A stretch of DNA of 64,000 nt from an uncultured Eubacteriales bacterium (GTDB taxonomy: Bacteria > Bacillota > Clostridia > Oscillospirales > CAG-272), in the NCBI GenBank assembly GCA_958352145.1, contig CATWNM010000002.1, positions 62,001 to 126,000 of the forward strand, in the 5' to 3' direction. The translations under genes and the position numbers were made by a program. The first letter of the stretch is position 1, and every line of letters begins with the position of its first letter. Shown piece after piece: positions 18,496-27,726 of the stretch. The notes under the pieces were generated by a model, which had not been told where the DNA came from, made no database searches, and saw only the letters and a list, made by a program, of their open reading frames with translations.

Positions 18496-19640
18496 TTGCC
18501 AATCACCCTCCCGATCGAATCTTTGTCAATATATGGCGCAAGCAGCGCGACAAGCTCGCTTTTTTTCTGGCAGCCGGTCGTGCGGCACATCCGCCGGATG
18601 CGATAGGAAATCACGTTTTCCGAGGTATACAGCCGCTCTGCGATCCGCGGATACGTATCGCCCCCAAGAATGCCTTCAAGAATACCGAAATCCAACTCGT
18701 CGCAGCCGGAAAGCAGTGTTTCCGCACGGAAAATGCGCTGAGTGACCGGATCGTCGTAAAAATCCAGATCCGGCGTCTGCTGCAAAAAAGAGGAAAACAC
18801 ATCGGACCGCTCAAGCGGCGTCTGCTTGTCCGTGGACGCTCGTACCACGAGCTTTGCATCCACTTTGACGGTAAGCGAAATATCGCCCGGATTTTTGTAA
18901 AGATAGGCGTAGGCGAGCACCGCCTGCCGCCCGAGCTCCGCATGATCCACTATAACCGAGGTGATCGTCGGCGCACTGAGCGAAGCTAAAACGCTGGAAC
19001 CAAAGCTGACGACATACAAATCCTCCGGTACGGCCACGCCCACTTCGCGCAGATGGCTGATCAGTGAAAGCGCCACCACGTCGTTTGCACAGATCACCGC
19101 ATCGTATCGCGCGCAGTTCTCACAAAAACGGGAAAAACAGCCGGTCAGCGACGCGTAATTGTAGTAGATGTCACGCGTCGGATTTTTCCCGTCGCGACGC
19201 AGGTATTCGCAGAAAAAACTGTCTTTGATCAAATCGGTAGCCGAATTTGGATTGATCCCGTACAGCGCAAATTCCGATCGGCCCGCCGCCGTCAAATAAT
19301 TGATGATTTTGCGCATGCCGTCCCGGTAATCGAGGAAAATCTTCGAATACCGGCCGGACAGAACGGAGGATTCATAATTGATAAAAATACCATGTACGCC
19401 GCATTCGGAGAATCGTGAAAGCAGGCGGGGCGTGATTGCGGCCGAAGCACCGGCATAGATCAGCAGCCGACGCTCGCCCGGCTCGTAGATTTCGTCAAAA
19501 TTCAGTTTTTCCGGGTCAGTCGCTTCCAAAAACACAGGCGTATACCGCTTTTGCATGATCTCGGACGAAATCGCCCGCATGGATTGCTTGATCCAGAGCG
19601 TATCCGCCGTCTTCGGGGAAACATAAATTCTCACTTTCAA
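18492..19640 (-). CDS. Transcriptional regulator: LacI/GalR-type sensor domain with C-terminal LuxR-like HTH
   Basis: 382 residues. Residues about 1-270 resemble the periplasmic-binding-protein-like effector domain of LacI/GalR regulators (for example AVICANDVVALSLISHLREVG and VPEDLYVVSFG). The usual N-terminal LacI HTH is absent. Residues about 330-375 (GGDTYPRIAERLYTSENVISYRI) instead read as a GerE/LuxR-type helix-turn-helix. The start is TTG at 19640 with GGAGG nine bases before it; no in-frame ATG fits. It precedes the LUD gene with overlapping ends. The ligand is unknown. Confidence 0.82.
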   Translation of the reverse strand: MKVRIYVSPKTADTLWIKQSMRAISSEIMQKRYTPVFLEATDPEKLNFDEIYEPGERRLLIYAGASAAITPRLLSRFSECGVHGIFINYESSVLSGRYSKIFLDYRDGMRKIINYLTAAGRSEFALYGINPNSATDLIKDSFFCEYLRRDGKNPTRDIYYNYASLTGCFSRFCENCARYDAVICANDVVALSLISHLREVGVAVPEDLYVVSFGSSVLASLSAPTITSVIVDHAELGRQAVLAYAYLYKNPGDISLTVKVDAKLVVRASTDKQTPLERSDVFSSFLQQTPDLDFYDDPVTQRIFRAETLLSGCDELDFGILEGILGGDTYPRIAERLYTSENVISYRIRRMCRTTGCQKKSELVALLAPYIDKDSIGRVIGK

Positions 19641-19733
19641 CGATAGTCACCTCCACTTCGGCCGTTTTGCCGGCGCCGGCACAGCAGCCTTCTGTAAATT
19701 CGCCTTGACCCGCCGCCGCGGTGTAAATCTTGC

Positions 19734-19755
19734 GGAACGCCGGGGACGGCGTTCC
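19734..19755. repeat. Partial copy of the GGAACG...CGTTCC hairpin repeat (copy a)
   Basis: GGAACGCCG-GGGA-CGGCGTTCC followed by CTAC. Same arm edges and flank as the double-hairpin repeats at 25.6, 25.8, 30.4 and 43.1 kb, but only one hairpin is present. Confidence 0.6.
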
Positions 19756-19845
19756 CTACGGAAGGCGAGCGCGCAAACCGACACGGAACATCGGGCCGCG
19801 CGCCGGTTTTACAACAGACCGCCGCAGTTTGGCGCGGGCGACCGC

Positions 19846-21204
19846 TCAGTTCTTCAGCGAATGGATAGGCGCGGGGATCCGGCCGCCGCGCGCGATGAAC
19901 TTTTCACAGGAAACTTCCGCGACCCGCATGACCGGCGCGTGGCCGAGCAGGCCGCCGAACTCGACGCGGTCACCCACGCCCTTGCCCGGCGCGGGGATCA
20001 CGCGCACGGCCGTCGTTTTATTGTTGATCATGCCGATGGCGATCTCGTCCGCGATGATACCGCTGATCGTCTCCGCGCTCGTATCGCCGGGAATGCAGAT
20101 CATATCCAGCCCGACCGAGCACACGGCGGTCATGGCCTCCAGCTTTTCGAGCGACAGGACGCCGCACTCGGCGGCGGCGATCATACCCGCGTCCTCGCTG
20201 ACCGGAATAAACGCGCCCGAAAGGCCGCCGACATGGCTGGACGCCATGACGCCGCCTTTTTTAACCGCATCGTTGAGCAGAGCGAGCGCCGCCGTCGTGC
20301 CGCAGCCGCCGCAGCGTTCCAGTCCCATCGCCTCCAAAATGTCGGCTACGCTGTCCCCGACGGCGGGCGTCGGCGCGAGCGACAGATCTACGATGCCGTA
20401 GGGCACGTCCAGCCGCCGGGACGCTTCATACGCAATCAGCTGGCCGACGCGCGTGATCTTAAACGCGGTCTTTTTAATGACGTCGGCAAGCGCCGAAAAA
20501 TCGCAGTCCCCGGCGCGGCGCACCGCCTTTTCCACAACGCCCGGCCCGCTGACGCCGACGTTGATTACGCAGTCGCCCTCGCCCGTGCCGTGGAACGCGC
20601 CGGCCATGAACGGATTGTCGTCCACCGCGTTGGCAAATACTACAAATTTGGCGCAGCCAATCGCGTCGCGCGCCGCCGTGCGCGCGGCTGTCTCCTTGAC
20701 CGTGCGCCCCATACGGGCGACCGCGTCCATATTGATGCCCGCGCGCGTCGAGCCGACGTTGACCGACGAGCAGACAAGCTCGGTCTCGGCCAGCGCCTCG
20801 GGAATCGCGTCGATCATGCGGTCGGCGCCGCTCGTCATGCCTTTTTGCACAAGCGCAGAAAAGCCGCCGATAAAATTGACGCCGAGGTCGCGCGCCGCGC
20901 GGTCGAGCGTTTTGGCGATGCGGACATATTCCTCGGGCGAGCACTGCCCGCCGATGCAGGATACCGGCGTGACCGAAATGCGCTTGTTGACGATCGGGAC
21001 GCCGTACAGCTTTTCCAACTCCTCGCATTCGGCGACAAGCCGCGCCGCGCGGCGGGTAATCTTATCGTAAATATTCCGGCAGAGGCGCTCGCAGTCGTCG
21101 CTCACGCAGTCGTAGAGCGAGATCCCCATGGTGACCGTGCGCACGTCCAGGTTCTCCTGCCGGATCATATTGATGGTTTCCAGAATATCTGCGGTATTAA
21201 TCAT
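19846..21204 (-). CDS. UPF0210/PFL-family protein (DUF711)
   Basis: 452 residues, cytoplasmic. The N-terminus INTADILETINMIRQENLD and the block SVTPVSCIGGQ are characteristic of the UPF0210 family. Structural work on the family shows a formate-lyase-like (PFL) barrel, but the reaction is unknown. Gly-rich segments (NVGVSGPGVVEKAV, ERCGGCGTTAALALL) support the assignment. It is downstream of the ACT-domain gene with a 12-base gap. This pairing is conserved across many bacteria and archaea, so the ACT protein is probably its regulatory partner. AGGAG precedes the ATG. Confidence 0.9.
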   Translation of the reverse strand: MINTADILETINMIRQENLDVRTVTMGISLYDCVSDDCERLCRNIYDKITRRAARLVAECEELEKLYGVPIVNKRISVTPVSCIGGQCSPEEYVRIAKTLDRAARDLGVNFIGGFSALVQKGMTSGADRMIDAIPEALAETELVCSSVNVGSTRAGINMDAVARMGRTVKETAARTAARDAIGCAKFVVFANAVDDNPFMAGAFHGTGEGDCVINVGVSGPGVVEKAVRRAGDCDFSALADVIKKTAFKITRVGQLIAYEASRRLDVPYGIVDLSLAPTPAVGDSVADILEAMGLERCGGCGTTAALALLNDAVKKGGVMASSHVGGLSGAFIPVSEDAGMIAAAECGVLSLEKLEAMTAVCSVGLDMICIPGDTSAETISGIIADEIAIGMINNKTTAVRVIPAPGKGVGDRVEFGGLLGHAPVMRVAEVSCEKFIARGGRIPAPIHSLKN

Positions 21205-21216
21205 GGAACGTTCTCC

Positions 21217-21486
21217 TCATATCGAATGCATGCAGTCGAAGATGTCCTCATGCATGCAGCGGATCTCGAGTCCGGCGTCGCGCCCGAGGGCGGCGAGTGC
21301 GTCCGCAAATGCGGAAAAATCGCCGGTGAGCCCGTCGATCTCCGCGACCATAATCATAGCGAAATACTTGTCTAAAACGCTCTGGGTAATCTCGGTAATA
21401 TTGGCGCCGTATTCCGCGCATTTTGCGCTGACTTTCGCGATGATGCCGACCTGGTCCCGGCCAATTACGGTGATTACAGCTTTCAT
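21217..21486 (-). CDS. ACT-domain protein (UPF0237)
   Basis: 89 residues forming a single ACT domain. It begins MKAVITVIGRDQVGIIAKVS, with the usual beta-alpha-beta pattern and DxxGI loop that binds small ligands such as amino acids. It is always found beside UPF0210 proteins, as here, so it likely gates that protein's activity in response to a ligand. A consensus promoter and GAGGTT lie upstream, making this the first gene of a two-gene operon. Confidence 0.9.
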   Translation of the reverse strand: MKAVITVIGRDQVGIIAKVSAKCAEYGANITEITQSVLDKYFAMIMVAEIDGLTGDFSAFADALAALGRDAGLEIRCMHEDIFDCMHSI

Positions 21487-21552
21487 CTAAAGCAACCTCA
21501 TTTCAAGAAAATTGAGTCGGGCGCAGGCCCGTTTTTTTCTAAATCCGCGTAT

Positions 21553-21581
21553 ATGATACTATAAATTGTGCTCAGATTCAA
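21553..21581 (-). promoter_or_regulatory. Promoter of the ACT-UPF0210 operon
   Basis: On the - strand TTGAAT (21581-21576) and TATCAT (21558-21553), 17 bases apart. A GC hairpin (CGGGC/GCCCG, about 21518-21531) lies in the leader. Confidence 0.6.
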
Positions 21582-21610
21582 GGGATTCGGCGAGAATTCG
21601 GGAAAAATAA

Positions 21611-21639
21611 TTGAAATTTGCAAGCATATGTGCTATACT
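21611..21639 (+). promoter_or_regulatory. Promoter of the gene at 21672
   Basis: TTGAAA (21611-21616) and TATACT (21634-21639) with a 17-base spacer; GGAGG at 21656-21660 lies before the ATG. Confidence 0.7.
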
Positions 21640-21671
21640 GAATTGATAAAATTCCGGAGGTGCAGCGACTC

Positions 21672-22211
21672 ATGTACGAGCATGATTTCTGCGAATACGC
21701 CGTGCGGAAGAAAGCCGAGGGCAAATATCTCGCCGCGCTGTGCGCGGCGGCGGCGCTGATTCTGCTTTTCGCCGCGGTCTTTTTTCTTTCTCTTATCCCC
21801 ATGCTCGGCTTGCTCTGGTCCGCCGCCATTCTTGCGGCGGCCGGCGTGCTGATCTGGTATCTTTCCAGATTTACCCTGATCGAATACGAATACACGCTGA
21901 CCGGCGCGATCTTCGACGCGGCGGCGGTCTATAACCGTCAGTACCGTAAGGAGAAGTTGTCGGTCGATCTCAAAAAATCCGCGCGGCGCTGCGCGCCCTT
22001 CAAAGACGGGCAGATCGGCGGCGGGTTTGCGCCGAAAAAAGTCATCGACCTGCGCTCCTCGGCAAGCTCCGCGTGCGCCTACGCGTTGGTCTACGAAGCC
22101 GAAAAGGGCTGCGAGGCGGTGCTGTTCGACGCCAGCGCGCGCATGATCGAGTGCATCCGGCGCGTGATCCCCTCGGTCACGACCGTCTCCGACGGCCTGC
22201 CCGAGCTTTAG
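21672..22211 (+). CDS. Small membrane protein of unknown function
   Basis: 179 residues. Two adjacent hydrophobic helices lie at about residues 20-42 and 46-66 (AALCAAAALILLFAAVFFL; AAILAAAGVLIWYL). A cytoplasmic domain of about 110 residues begins FTLIEYEYTLTGAIFDAAAV. The topology resembles small clostridial membrane proteins of unknown role; I do not recognise a characterised family. A GTG at 21660 overlaps the ribosome-binding site, so the ATG at 21672 was chosen. It heads a group with the lipoprotein and alanine racemase genes, which suggests an envelope role, but only by position. Confidence 0.8.
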   Translation: MYEHDFCEYAVRKKAEGKYLAALCAAAALILLFAAVFFLSLIPMLGLLWSAAILAAAGVLIWYLSRFTLIEYEYTLTGAIFDAAAVYNRQYRKEKLSVDLKKSARRCAPFKDGQIGGGFAPKKVIDLRSSASSACAYALVYEAEKGCEAVLFDASARMIECIRRVIPSVTTVSDGLPEL

Positions 22212-22328
22212 GATGCGCATGTTTCGCCGCCGTCTCTCATATTCTGTATAAGCGGCTCGGTTTTCCCGCGCCGCGGGATTTCAGCCCGCGTCCGCAGATT
22301 GCGGACGCCGCTGCACAGGAGGAAACCT

Positions 22329-22850
22329 ATGAGACGTGTCAAAAGCCGCGCGGCGGCCATTCTTGTTTTGACGCTCTGCATCCTGCTTTCGGCCTGCACG
22401 GGCACAAAGCACGATCCACTTGGCTATCAGGACGCGGATTTCACCGCCGAGATCGACTGCACGGCCGGCAAAGCGCAATTTTCAGCGGTGTACACAAAAG
22501 ACGCGGGCGGACAGACGATGCGCTTCACCGCGCCCGAAAATCTGGCGGGCATATCTGCACGGCGCACGCCGGACGGACAGATCACGCTGGAAAAAGACGG
22601 CCTGTCGTTTACCGCGTCGCCGGGCGCGTCGGGGCTGTTCGCCGCCGCGGCCCTGTTTGAGATCCCGCGCGGCTGTTTGATCGAAAAACAGATGCGGGAC
22701 GGCCTCTCTGTTCTATCCGGGCGCTATGGCAAGGACAGCTACAGTCTCTCTCTGGACAGCGCGGGACGCCCGGTGCGAATCGAAGGCGTGGTCGGCGGCG
22801 TCGATCTCGCGCTCGACGTCAAAAAATTCAGCATAATCGAAAACGGGTGA
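22329..22850 (+). CDS. Putative lipoprotein
   Basis: 173 residues. A type II signal peptide is visible: RRVKSR, a hydrophobic core, then the lipobox LLSAC, so the mature protein starts at a lipidated cysteine (about residue 23). The remainder is beta-rich with no recognised domain (for example QTMRFTAPENLAG, GQITLEKDGLSFTA). AGGAGG precedes the ATG; a longer reading from 22299 would bury the signal peptide. alr starts four bases after its stop, so they are cotranscribed. Confidence 0.8.
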   Translation: MRRVKSRAAAILVLTLCILLSACTGTKHDPLGYQDADFTAEIDCTAGKAQFSAVYTKDAGGQTMRFTAPENLAGISARRTPDGQITLEKDGLSFTASPGASGLFAAAALFEIPRGCLIEKQMRDGLSVLSGRYGKDSYSLSLDSAGRPVRIEGVVGGVDLALDVKKFSIIENG

Positions 22851-22854
22851 GATC

Positions 22855-24000
22855 ATGACCGAAAAAAATATCGCCGAAATCGACCTTTCGGCGCTGCGGC
22901 ATAATTTTTCCTATCTGCGCGGGCGGATTTGGGCCGTCTCGCCGCAGACCGAACCGATGTGCGTCGTCAAAGCCGATGCCTACGGCCATTCGGCAGAACT
23001 CTGTGTTCCCGCGCTGTACGGCGCGGGCGCGCGGCATTTTGCGGTCTCCAGCATCGAGGAGGCCGAAGCGGTATACGCGATCCTCGCCCGCGCGGGCGGG
23101 TGCGCTGAGACCATCCTGATCCTCGGCTATACGCCGCCCGAACCCGAAAACATCGCGGCGCTTGGGCGGCACGGCATCACGCAGGCTGTTTTTTCGCTCG
23201 AATACGCAAGAGCGCTCGACGCGGCGGCCGCCGCGCAGAACTTGCGCGTTGCCTGTCACATCAAGTTGGACAGCGGTATGAACCGCCTTGGCTTTGACAC
23301 GCACAACGGCTGTCTTCCCGCAACCGTGCGCGCCCTCCGCGAAACCGCAGCGCTAGAGAACCTGCAAATTGACGGTGTATTTTCGCACTTTGCCTGCGCG
23401 GACGAGCCCGCTTCGCCCATAACCGATCTGCAAACCGAACGCTACATACGCGCGCTTCGGGCATGCGAGGCGGCCGGGCTGCGCTTTTCAAAAAAACATA
23501 TCTGCAACAGTGCAGGCGCGCTTCGCCTGCCGGGGCTGTATCAGGATTTCGTGCGGCTCGGCATCGTGCTCTACGGCCTGTCCCCTTCAAACGAAGTGAC
23601 CGATCCGAATCTCATTCCCGTCATGCGATTAAAATCGCGCATCGCGCAGATCCACACGGTGCACGCGGGAGATTTTGTGAGTTACGGCGCGGAATTCCGC
23701 GCGGCGACCGAAACCACGGTCGCCACGATTCCCATAGGCTATGCGGACGGCTTCATCCGCGCCTATAAAAGCGGCACGGTCATGATCGGCGGGCGCGCGG
23801 CGCCCCTCGTCGGCCGTATCTGCATGGATCAATGCATGGCCGACGTGACCGGACTGCACGCCGCTGTCGGAGACGAGGTTTCGATCTTCGATGCAGCCGG
23901 CGAGAATATCGAGCGGCTCTGCCGGGCTGCGGGCACGATCAACTACGAGGCGGTCTGCCTTGTGAGCCGGCGCGTGCGCCGCGTGCCCACTGGCGGCTAA
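22855..24000 (+). CDS. alr: Alanine racemase
   Basis: 381 residues. Interconverts L- and D-alanine for peptidoglycan. The PLP lysine is K39 in VVKADAYGHS, and the second catalytic base Y277 is in VSYGAEFRA. Also seen are the substrate-site HIKLDSGMNRLG and the C-terminal MDQCMADVTG. Length is typical of fold type III Alr. It sits between a lipoprotein gene and a membrane-anchored extracytoplasmic protein gene, consistent with an envelope group. Confidence 0.95.
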   Translation: MTEKNIAEIDLSALRHNFSYLRGRIWAVSPQTEPMCVVKADAYGHSAELCVPALYGAGARHFAVSSIEEAEAVYAILARAGGCAETILILGYTPPEPENIAALGRHGITQAVFSLEYARALDAAAAAQNLRVACHIKLDSGMNRLGFDTHNGCLPATVRALRETAALENLQIDGVFSHFACADEPASPITDLQTERYIRALRACEAAGLRFSKKHICNSAGALRLPGLYQDFVRLGIVLYGLSPSNEVTDPNLIPVMRLKSRIAQIHTVHAGDFVSYGAEFRAATETTVATIPIGYADGFIRAYKSGTVMIGGRAAPLVGRICMDQCMADVTGLHAAVGDEVSIFDAAGENIERLCRAAGTINYEAVCLVSRRVRRVPTGG

Positions 24001-24056
24001 ACCCGCGTAGCGCGCGGCACGCGCCGCCGGCAGGCGGATGGAAAGGAGGTGGCCTC

Positions 24057-25577
24057 ATGCAGAGAAAGCAAACCTATCTGTTTTTCGTTTTCGCGGTTCT
24101 TGCCGGACTGCTCGCCGGCGCGGCGCTCATGGTCGCCGCTTCAAAGCGGATCACCGGCGCGGCGGAAAAGAACAGCGAGGTGCGGGAAGCGCTCTCGGTT
24201 TTTTCTCCCGAACCCGTTCTTCCTCCGGACACGGACGGCTTTTCGATTTCCATGCTCTGCGACCGCTCCGCCTTTTCATACTTCTCCGGACAAGAGGAGG
24301 AGGGCGGTGCGCTCGCAAGGCGCGTATGGCTCCGAAATGCCCACCTCGAAGCCGAAACTGGCAGTACGCTGAATACGTACCTCACATCGGATTTTTATGC
24401 CGACGCTACGGCGGATATCCTTTCCGGCGACCGCGTCTACAACCTTTACGCCGCAGACGCGGCAAGGAGCTTATCCAAACTGCTGGCCGCCGGCCATTTG
24501 GTGGACACGTCGGACAGCGCATACATCCGGCAGACGCTCCCCTGGTACGATCAAAACGGGATGGACGAGCTTTCCCTGTTCGGGCAGCGGTTTCTGATTT
24601 CCTCTTCGGCGCTCGACGCGCGGAGCGGCGCGACCGTTCTTTTATATAACCGTTCGTTGCTTCGTACTCTCGAAAATATGGAAAACACCGCGATGTCCCT
24701 TTCCGCCTCGGCGCTCGACGGACTTTTTACGCTGGAGGAACTACTTGCCGTCAGCAAAACGGCAGCCGCCGCCTATGCCGCGCCCGCGTCCGCGCCGACG
24801 CTGCTGGACGAACTGACCGTCGAGCCGGATACGGCTAAAGAAAGCGCACTGCGCGCCGCATCAAACGTGCTGTACGAAGCGGGCGCGCCGGGGGACGATG
24901 CCGCTTTTTATGGGCTGTCGTTTGGCAGCGAGCACACGTTTGCCCTGTACAGCGCGCTTGGCGGCAGCTTTGCCGAGTCTACGTCGGACACGCCCGCGGT
25001 CTCCGTTTCGCTCGATGCGCTGCGTGAAACGCTTTCCGGCGTGATCTCCCTTTCGCTGGAGGCCAGCGTGACTGTCCATTCCAGCGCGTTTGAAAACGCA
25101 GGAGCGCTCTTTGGCGTGGCAAAACTCTCCGAAATCGAGACGGTAAAAACCGCAATCAGCGACATCGGTCTTCTGCCCATGCCGAAACCGGGCGAAAAAG
25201 ACGAATACCGCTGCTTCGTAGACCTCCGGGGCACGCCGGTGATGGCGATTCCCGACGGCGCGGCCGATATGGACAAGCTTGAATATTTGATCGACCGCAT
25301 GGCCTTTTTGTCCTATGGCTATATCGAGCCGCTTCTGCGACAGAATCTCACGCAGGGCAATCCGGACGATATGCAGGTGCTGGAACTGATCTATGACAGC
25401 GCGATATACGACTTGGCTAATCTGTTCGGGTACGGCAGCATTGAGCGGCTGCTGTCCGATGCGCTTGAAAAAGGGACGGCCGAAAACCTTACGCTCGACT
25501 ATTACAACCGGCAGACGCTCTACGAAAAGGCGTTCGAAATCATTGGGAAACGGCTTTCAAAGCCGCCGGACGCCTAA
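24057..25577 (+). CDS. Membrane-anchored extracytoplasmic protein, solute-binding-protein-like
   Basis: 506 residues. An N-terminal membrane helix or uncleaved signal (LFFVFAVLAGLLAGAALMVAA, about 8-28) is followed by a large exported domain. Parts look like family 1 extracellular sugar-binding proteins: a Tyr-rich hinge region, LLAVSKTAAAAY and RGTPVMAIPDGA. However, no lipobox is present and no ABC transporter genes are adjacent. A structural or sensor role derived from such a fold is possible. AAAGGAGG lies just before the ATG at 24057; the open frame upstream overlaps alr and is not the start. Confidence 0.75.
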   Translation: MQRKQTYLFFVFAVLAGLLAGAALMVAASKRITGAAEKNSEVREALSVFSPEPVLPPDTDGFSISMLCDRSAFSYFSGQEEEGGALARRVWLRNAHLEAETGSTLNTYLTSDFYADATADILSGDRVYNLYAADAARSLSKLLAAGHLVDTSDSAYIRQTLPWYDQNGMDELSLFGQRFLISSSALDARSGATVLLYNRSLLRTLENMENTAMSLSASALDGLFTLEELLAVSKTAAAAYAAPASAPTLLDELTVEPDTAKESALRAASNVLYEAGAPGDDAAFYGLSFGSEHTFALYSALGGSFAESTSDTPAVSVSLDALRETLSGVISLSLEASVTVHSSAFENAGALFGVAKLSEIETVKTAISDIGLLPMPKPGEKDEYRCFVDLRGTPVMAIPDGAADMDKLEYLIDRMAFLSYGYIEPLLRQNLTQGNPDDMQVLELIYDSAIYDLANLFGYGSIERLLSDALEKGTAENLTLDYYNRQTLYEKAFEIIGKRLSKPPDA

Positions 25578-25624
25578 GCGCCGGGTGAAGGCGCAAAACG
25601 TCCCGCGATGCTGCGATTGCTTTT

Positions 25625-25719
25625 ATAGCTCTGTATGGAACGCTGTCACAAGCGCTGCCGTGCACGAATTTTGCAAAACGGTATTTTGCGGAACGTCGTG
25701 AACAACGTTCCCTACGCAG
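25625..25719 (+). repeat. Double-hairpin palindromic repeat, copy b (degenerate)
   Basis: The first hairpin is eroded (GGAACGCTG...AGCGCTGCC, 25638-25660). The core GTGCACGAATTTTGCAAAA follows, then the second hairpin GGAACGTCG-TGAA-CAACGTTCC (25690-25711) and CTACGCAG. Confidence 0.75.
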
Positions 25720-25764
25720 TATGATTTCAGTTGCGTATGCATATGCTTTGATCCATGTTTCGCT

Positions 25765-25852
25765 TTTGTAGGGAACGCTGTCCCCAGCGTTCCGTGCACA
25801 AATTTTCAAAGCGGTATATTACGGAACGTCGTGGACGACGTTCCCTACGCAG
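25765..25852 (+). repeat. Double-hairpin palindromic repeat, copy c (well conserved)
   Basis: Order: TTTGTAGG, hairpin 1 GGAACGCTG-TCCC-CAGCGTTCC (25772-25793), an AT-rich core of about 29 bases, hairpin 2 GGAACGTCG-TGGA-CGACGTTCC (25823-25844), then CTACGCAG. Both hairpins have perfect 9-base arms. Confidence 0.85.
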
Positions 25853-25929
25853 TGCGATAAAGAGAATCATCAGAGCTTCATATAAATTTCTATATAAATT
25901 CAGACGGACTCCAAAGGAGACAAAAAACG

Positions 25930-27726
25930 ATGGCACAGTTATTACAGCAAAACGACGTACGCACCTGCCGGTGCGGTGAACTGAGCAGGGCGGACCTCGG
26001 GAAAGAGGTCTGCCTGATGGGCTGGGCGCAGAAACAGCGCGATCTCGGCTCCCTGATCTTCATCGACCTGCGCGACCGCAGCGGCATCGTACAGCTTGCC
26101 GTAGACGAAACGACCGAACAGGACGCTTTTCAAAGGGCGTTTTCCGTCCGCAGCGAATTTGTCCTTCTGGCGCGCGGCGTCGTGCGCGCGCGGGGAGAGG
26201 CGGCGGTCAATAAAAACCTGCCGACCGGAGAAATCGAGGTGGCCGTGCGCGAACTGCGCATCCTCTCGGCGGCGCAGACGCCGCCGTTTGCGATCGAAGA
26301 AAACAGCAACGTCCGCTCTGATCTTCGCCTGACTTATCGCTACCTCGATCTGCGCCGTCCCGATTTGCAGCGCAACATTCTCGCGCGCTCGGCGATCACA
26401 AAAATCGCGCGCGATTATTATGCCGAAAACGGCTTTGTCGATATTGAAACCCCCGCCCTAATCAAGCCGACGCCCGAGGGCGCGCGCGATTATCTGGTGC
26501 CCAGCCGCGTGCATCCCGGCAAATTCTATGCGCTGCCGCAGTCGCCACAGCTGTATAAGCAGCTTTTGATGGTCGCGGGCTTTGACCGCTATTTTCAAAT
26601 CGCCCGCTGCTTCCGCGACGAAGATCTGCGCGCCGACCGTCAGCCCGAATTCACACAGATCGACGTTGAGATGTCCTTTGTCCGGCAGGACGACGTAATC
26701 GATGTGACCGAAGGCTTTTTGAAACGGCTCTGGAAAGAATTTCTCGGCGTCGATCTTGCCACGCCCTTTCTGCGCCTGACCTACAAAGAGGCGATGGAGC
26801 GCTTTGGCTCGGACAAGCCGGATATGCGGTTCGGTTTTGAGCTTTGCGATATTTCCGATCTGGTCCGCAATACCGAATTCAAGGTGTTCGCCGGGGCGCT
26901 GGCCGCGGGCGGCAGCGTGCGCGCAATCAATGTCCGGGGCGGCGCGGCCTTTTCGCGCAAGGAGATCGACGCGCTCGGTGAATTTGCAAAATCCTACCGC
27001 GCGCGCGGACTGGCCTTTGCAAAGTTTTCCGGCGGCGAAGTTTCGTCCTCGTTTGCCAAATTTTTAACGCCCGAAGAAAACGCAGCAATCGCAAAACGCC
27101 TCGGCGCCACCGACGGCGATTTGATCCTGATCTGCGCGGACAAAGACGCCGTCGTATTCGATGCGCTCGGCGCGCTGCGCGTCGAGTGCGCAAAGCGCCT
27201 CGGCCTGCTCGACCCGCACGACTATAAATTTCTCTGGGTAACCGACTTTCCACTCTTCGAATATTCTGAAGAGGACGGGCGCTACTACGCAAAACATCAT
27301 CCGTTCACAATGCCCAATCCCGACGACCTCGACAAAATCGAGCGTGCGCCCGGTGAGACGCGTGCCGTCGCCTACGACATCGTGCTCAACGGAACCGAGC
27401 TTGGCGGCGGATCCATCCGGATCCATGATCCCGAGATCCAGTCCCGCATGTTCCGCGCGCTCGGCATGACCCAAGAAGAGGCTTCTGAAAAATTTGGTTT
27501 TTTGCTCGAGGCGTTCAAATACGGCGTTCCGCCGCACGGCGGCATGGCCTTTGGCCTCGACCGGCTGGTGACGCTCGCGCTCGGCCTCGAGGATATCCGC
27601 GACGTGATCGCTTTCCCCAAGGTGCAGAACGCTTCCGAACTGATGTCCGGCTGTCCGTCCGCCGCTGACGCGGCGGCGCTCGGTGAGCTTTCCATCGCGG
27701 TTACGCGCGAAAAGGACGATGAATAA
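25930..27726 (+). CDS. aspS: Aspartyl-tRNA synthetase
   Basis: 598 residues, class IIb synthetase of bacterial type. N-terminal OB-fold anticodon domain (LMGWAQKQRDLGSLIFIDLRDRSG, split around residues 33-60). Motif 2 is in RCFRDEDLRADRQPEFTQ, a bacterial GAD insertion lies at about 300-410, and motif 3 is GGMAFGLDRLVTL near the C-terminus. Length is normal. Whether it is discriminating or Asp/Asn-dual cannot be judged by eye. truB overlaps its last eight bases. Confidence 0.96.
   Translation: MAQLLQQNDVRTCRCGELSRADLGKEVCLMGWAQKQRDLGSLIFIDLRDRSGIVQLAVDETTEQDAFQRAFSVRSEFVLLARGVVRARGEAAVNKNLPTGEIEVAVRELRILSAAQTPPFAIEENSNVRSDLRLTYRYLDLRRPDLQRNILARSAITKIARDYYAENGFVDIETPALIKPTPEGARDYLVPSRVHPGKFYALPQSPQLYKQLLMVAGFDRYFQIARCFRDEDLRADRQPEFTQIDVEMSFVRQDDVIDVTEGFLKRLWKEFLGVDLATPFLRLTYKEAMERFGSDKPDMRFGFELCDISDLVRNTEFKVFAGALAAGGSVRAINVRGGAAFSRKEIDALGEFAKSYRARGLAFAKFSGGEVSSSFAKFLTPEENAAIAKRLGATDGDLILICADKDAVVFDALGALRVECAKRLGLLDPHDYKFLWVTDFPLFEYSEEDGRYYAKHHPFTMPNPDDLDKIERAPGETRAVAYDIVLNGTELGGGSIRIHDPEIQSRMFRALGMTQEEASEKFGFLLEAFKYGVPPHGGMAFGLDRLVTLALGLEDIRDVIAFPKVQNASELMSGCPSAADAAALGELSIAVTREKDDE

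Larger units (their letters stand above)
25578..25929. other. Intergenic region upstream of aspS holding two repeat copies
   Basis: 352 bases without a gene. Most of it is occupied by two double-hairpin repeats (copies b and c). The last 70 bases are AT-rich and should contain the aspS promoter (for example TATAAA near 25880-25905) and leader; AAAGGAG lies about nine bases before the ATG. No T-box was recognised. Confidence 0.6.

Noticed and set aside
19705..21375. Long open frame on the + strand opposite the UPF0210 gene
   Set aside because: Arg/Asp/Ala-biased shadow; the - strand has the conserved family motifs.
21515..21538. GC hairpin with T-run on the + strand
   Set aside because: No + strand gene ends here; it lies in the leader of the ACT gene on the other strand, where it lacks a U-tract.
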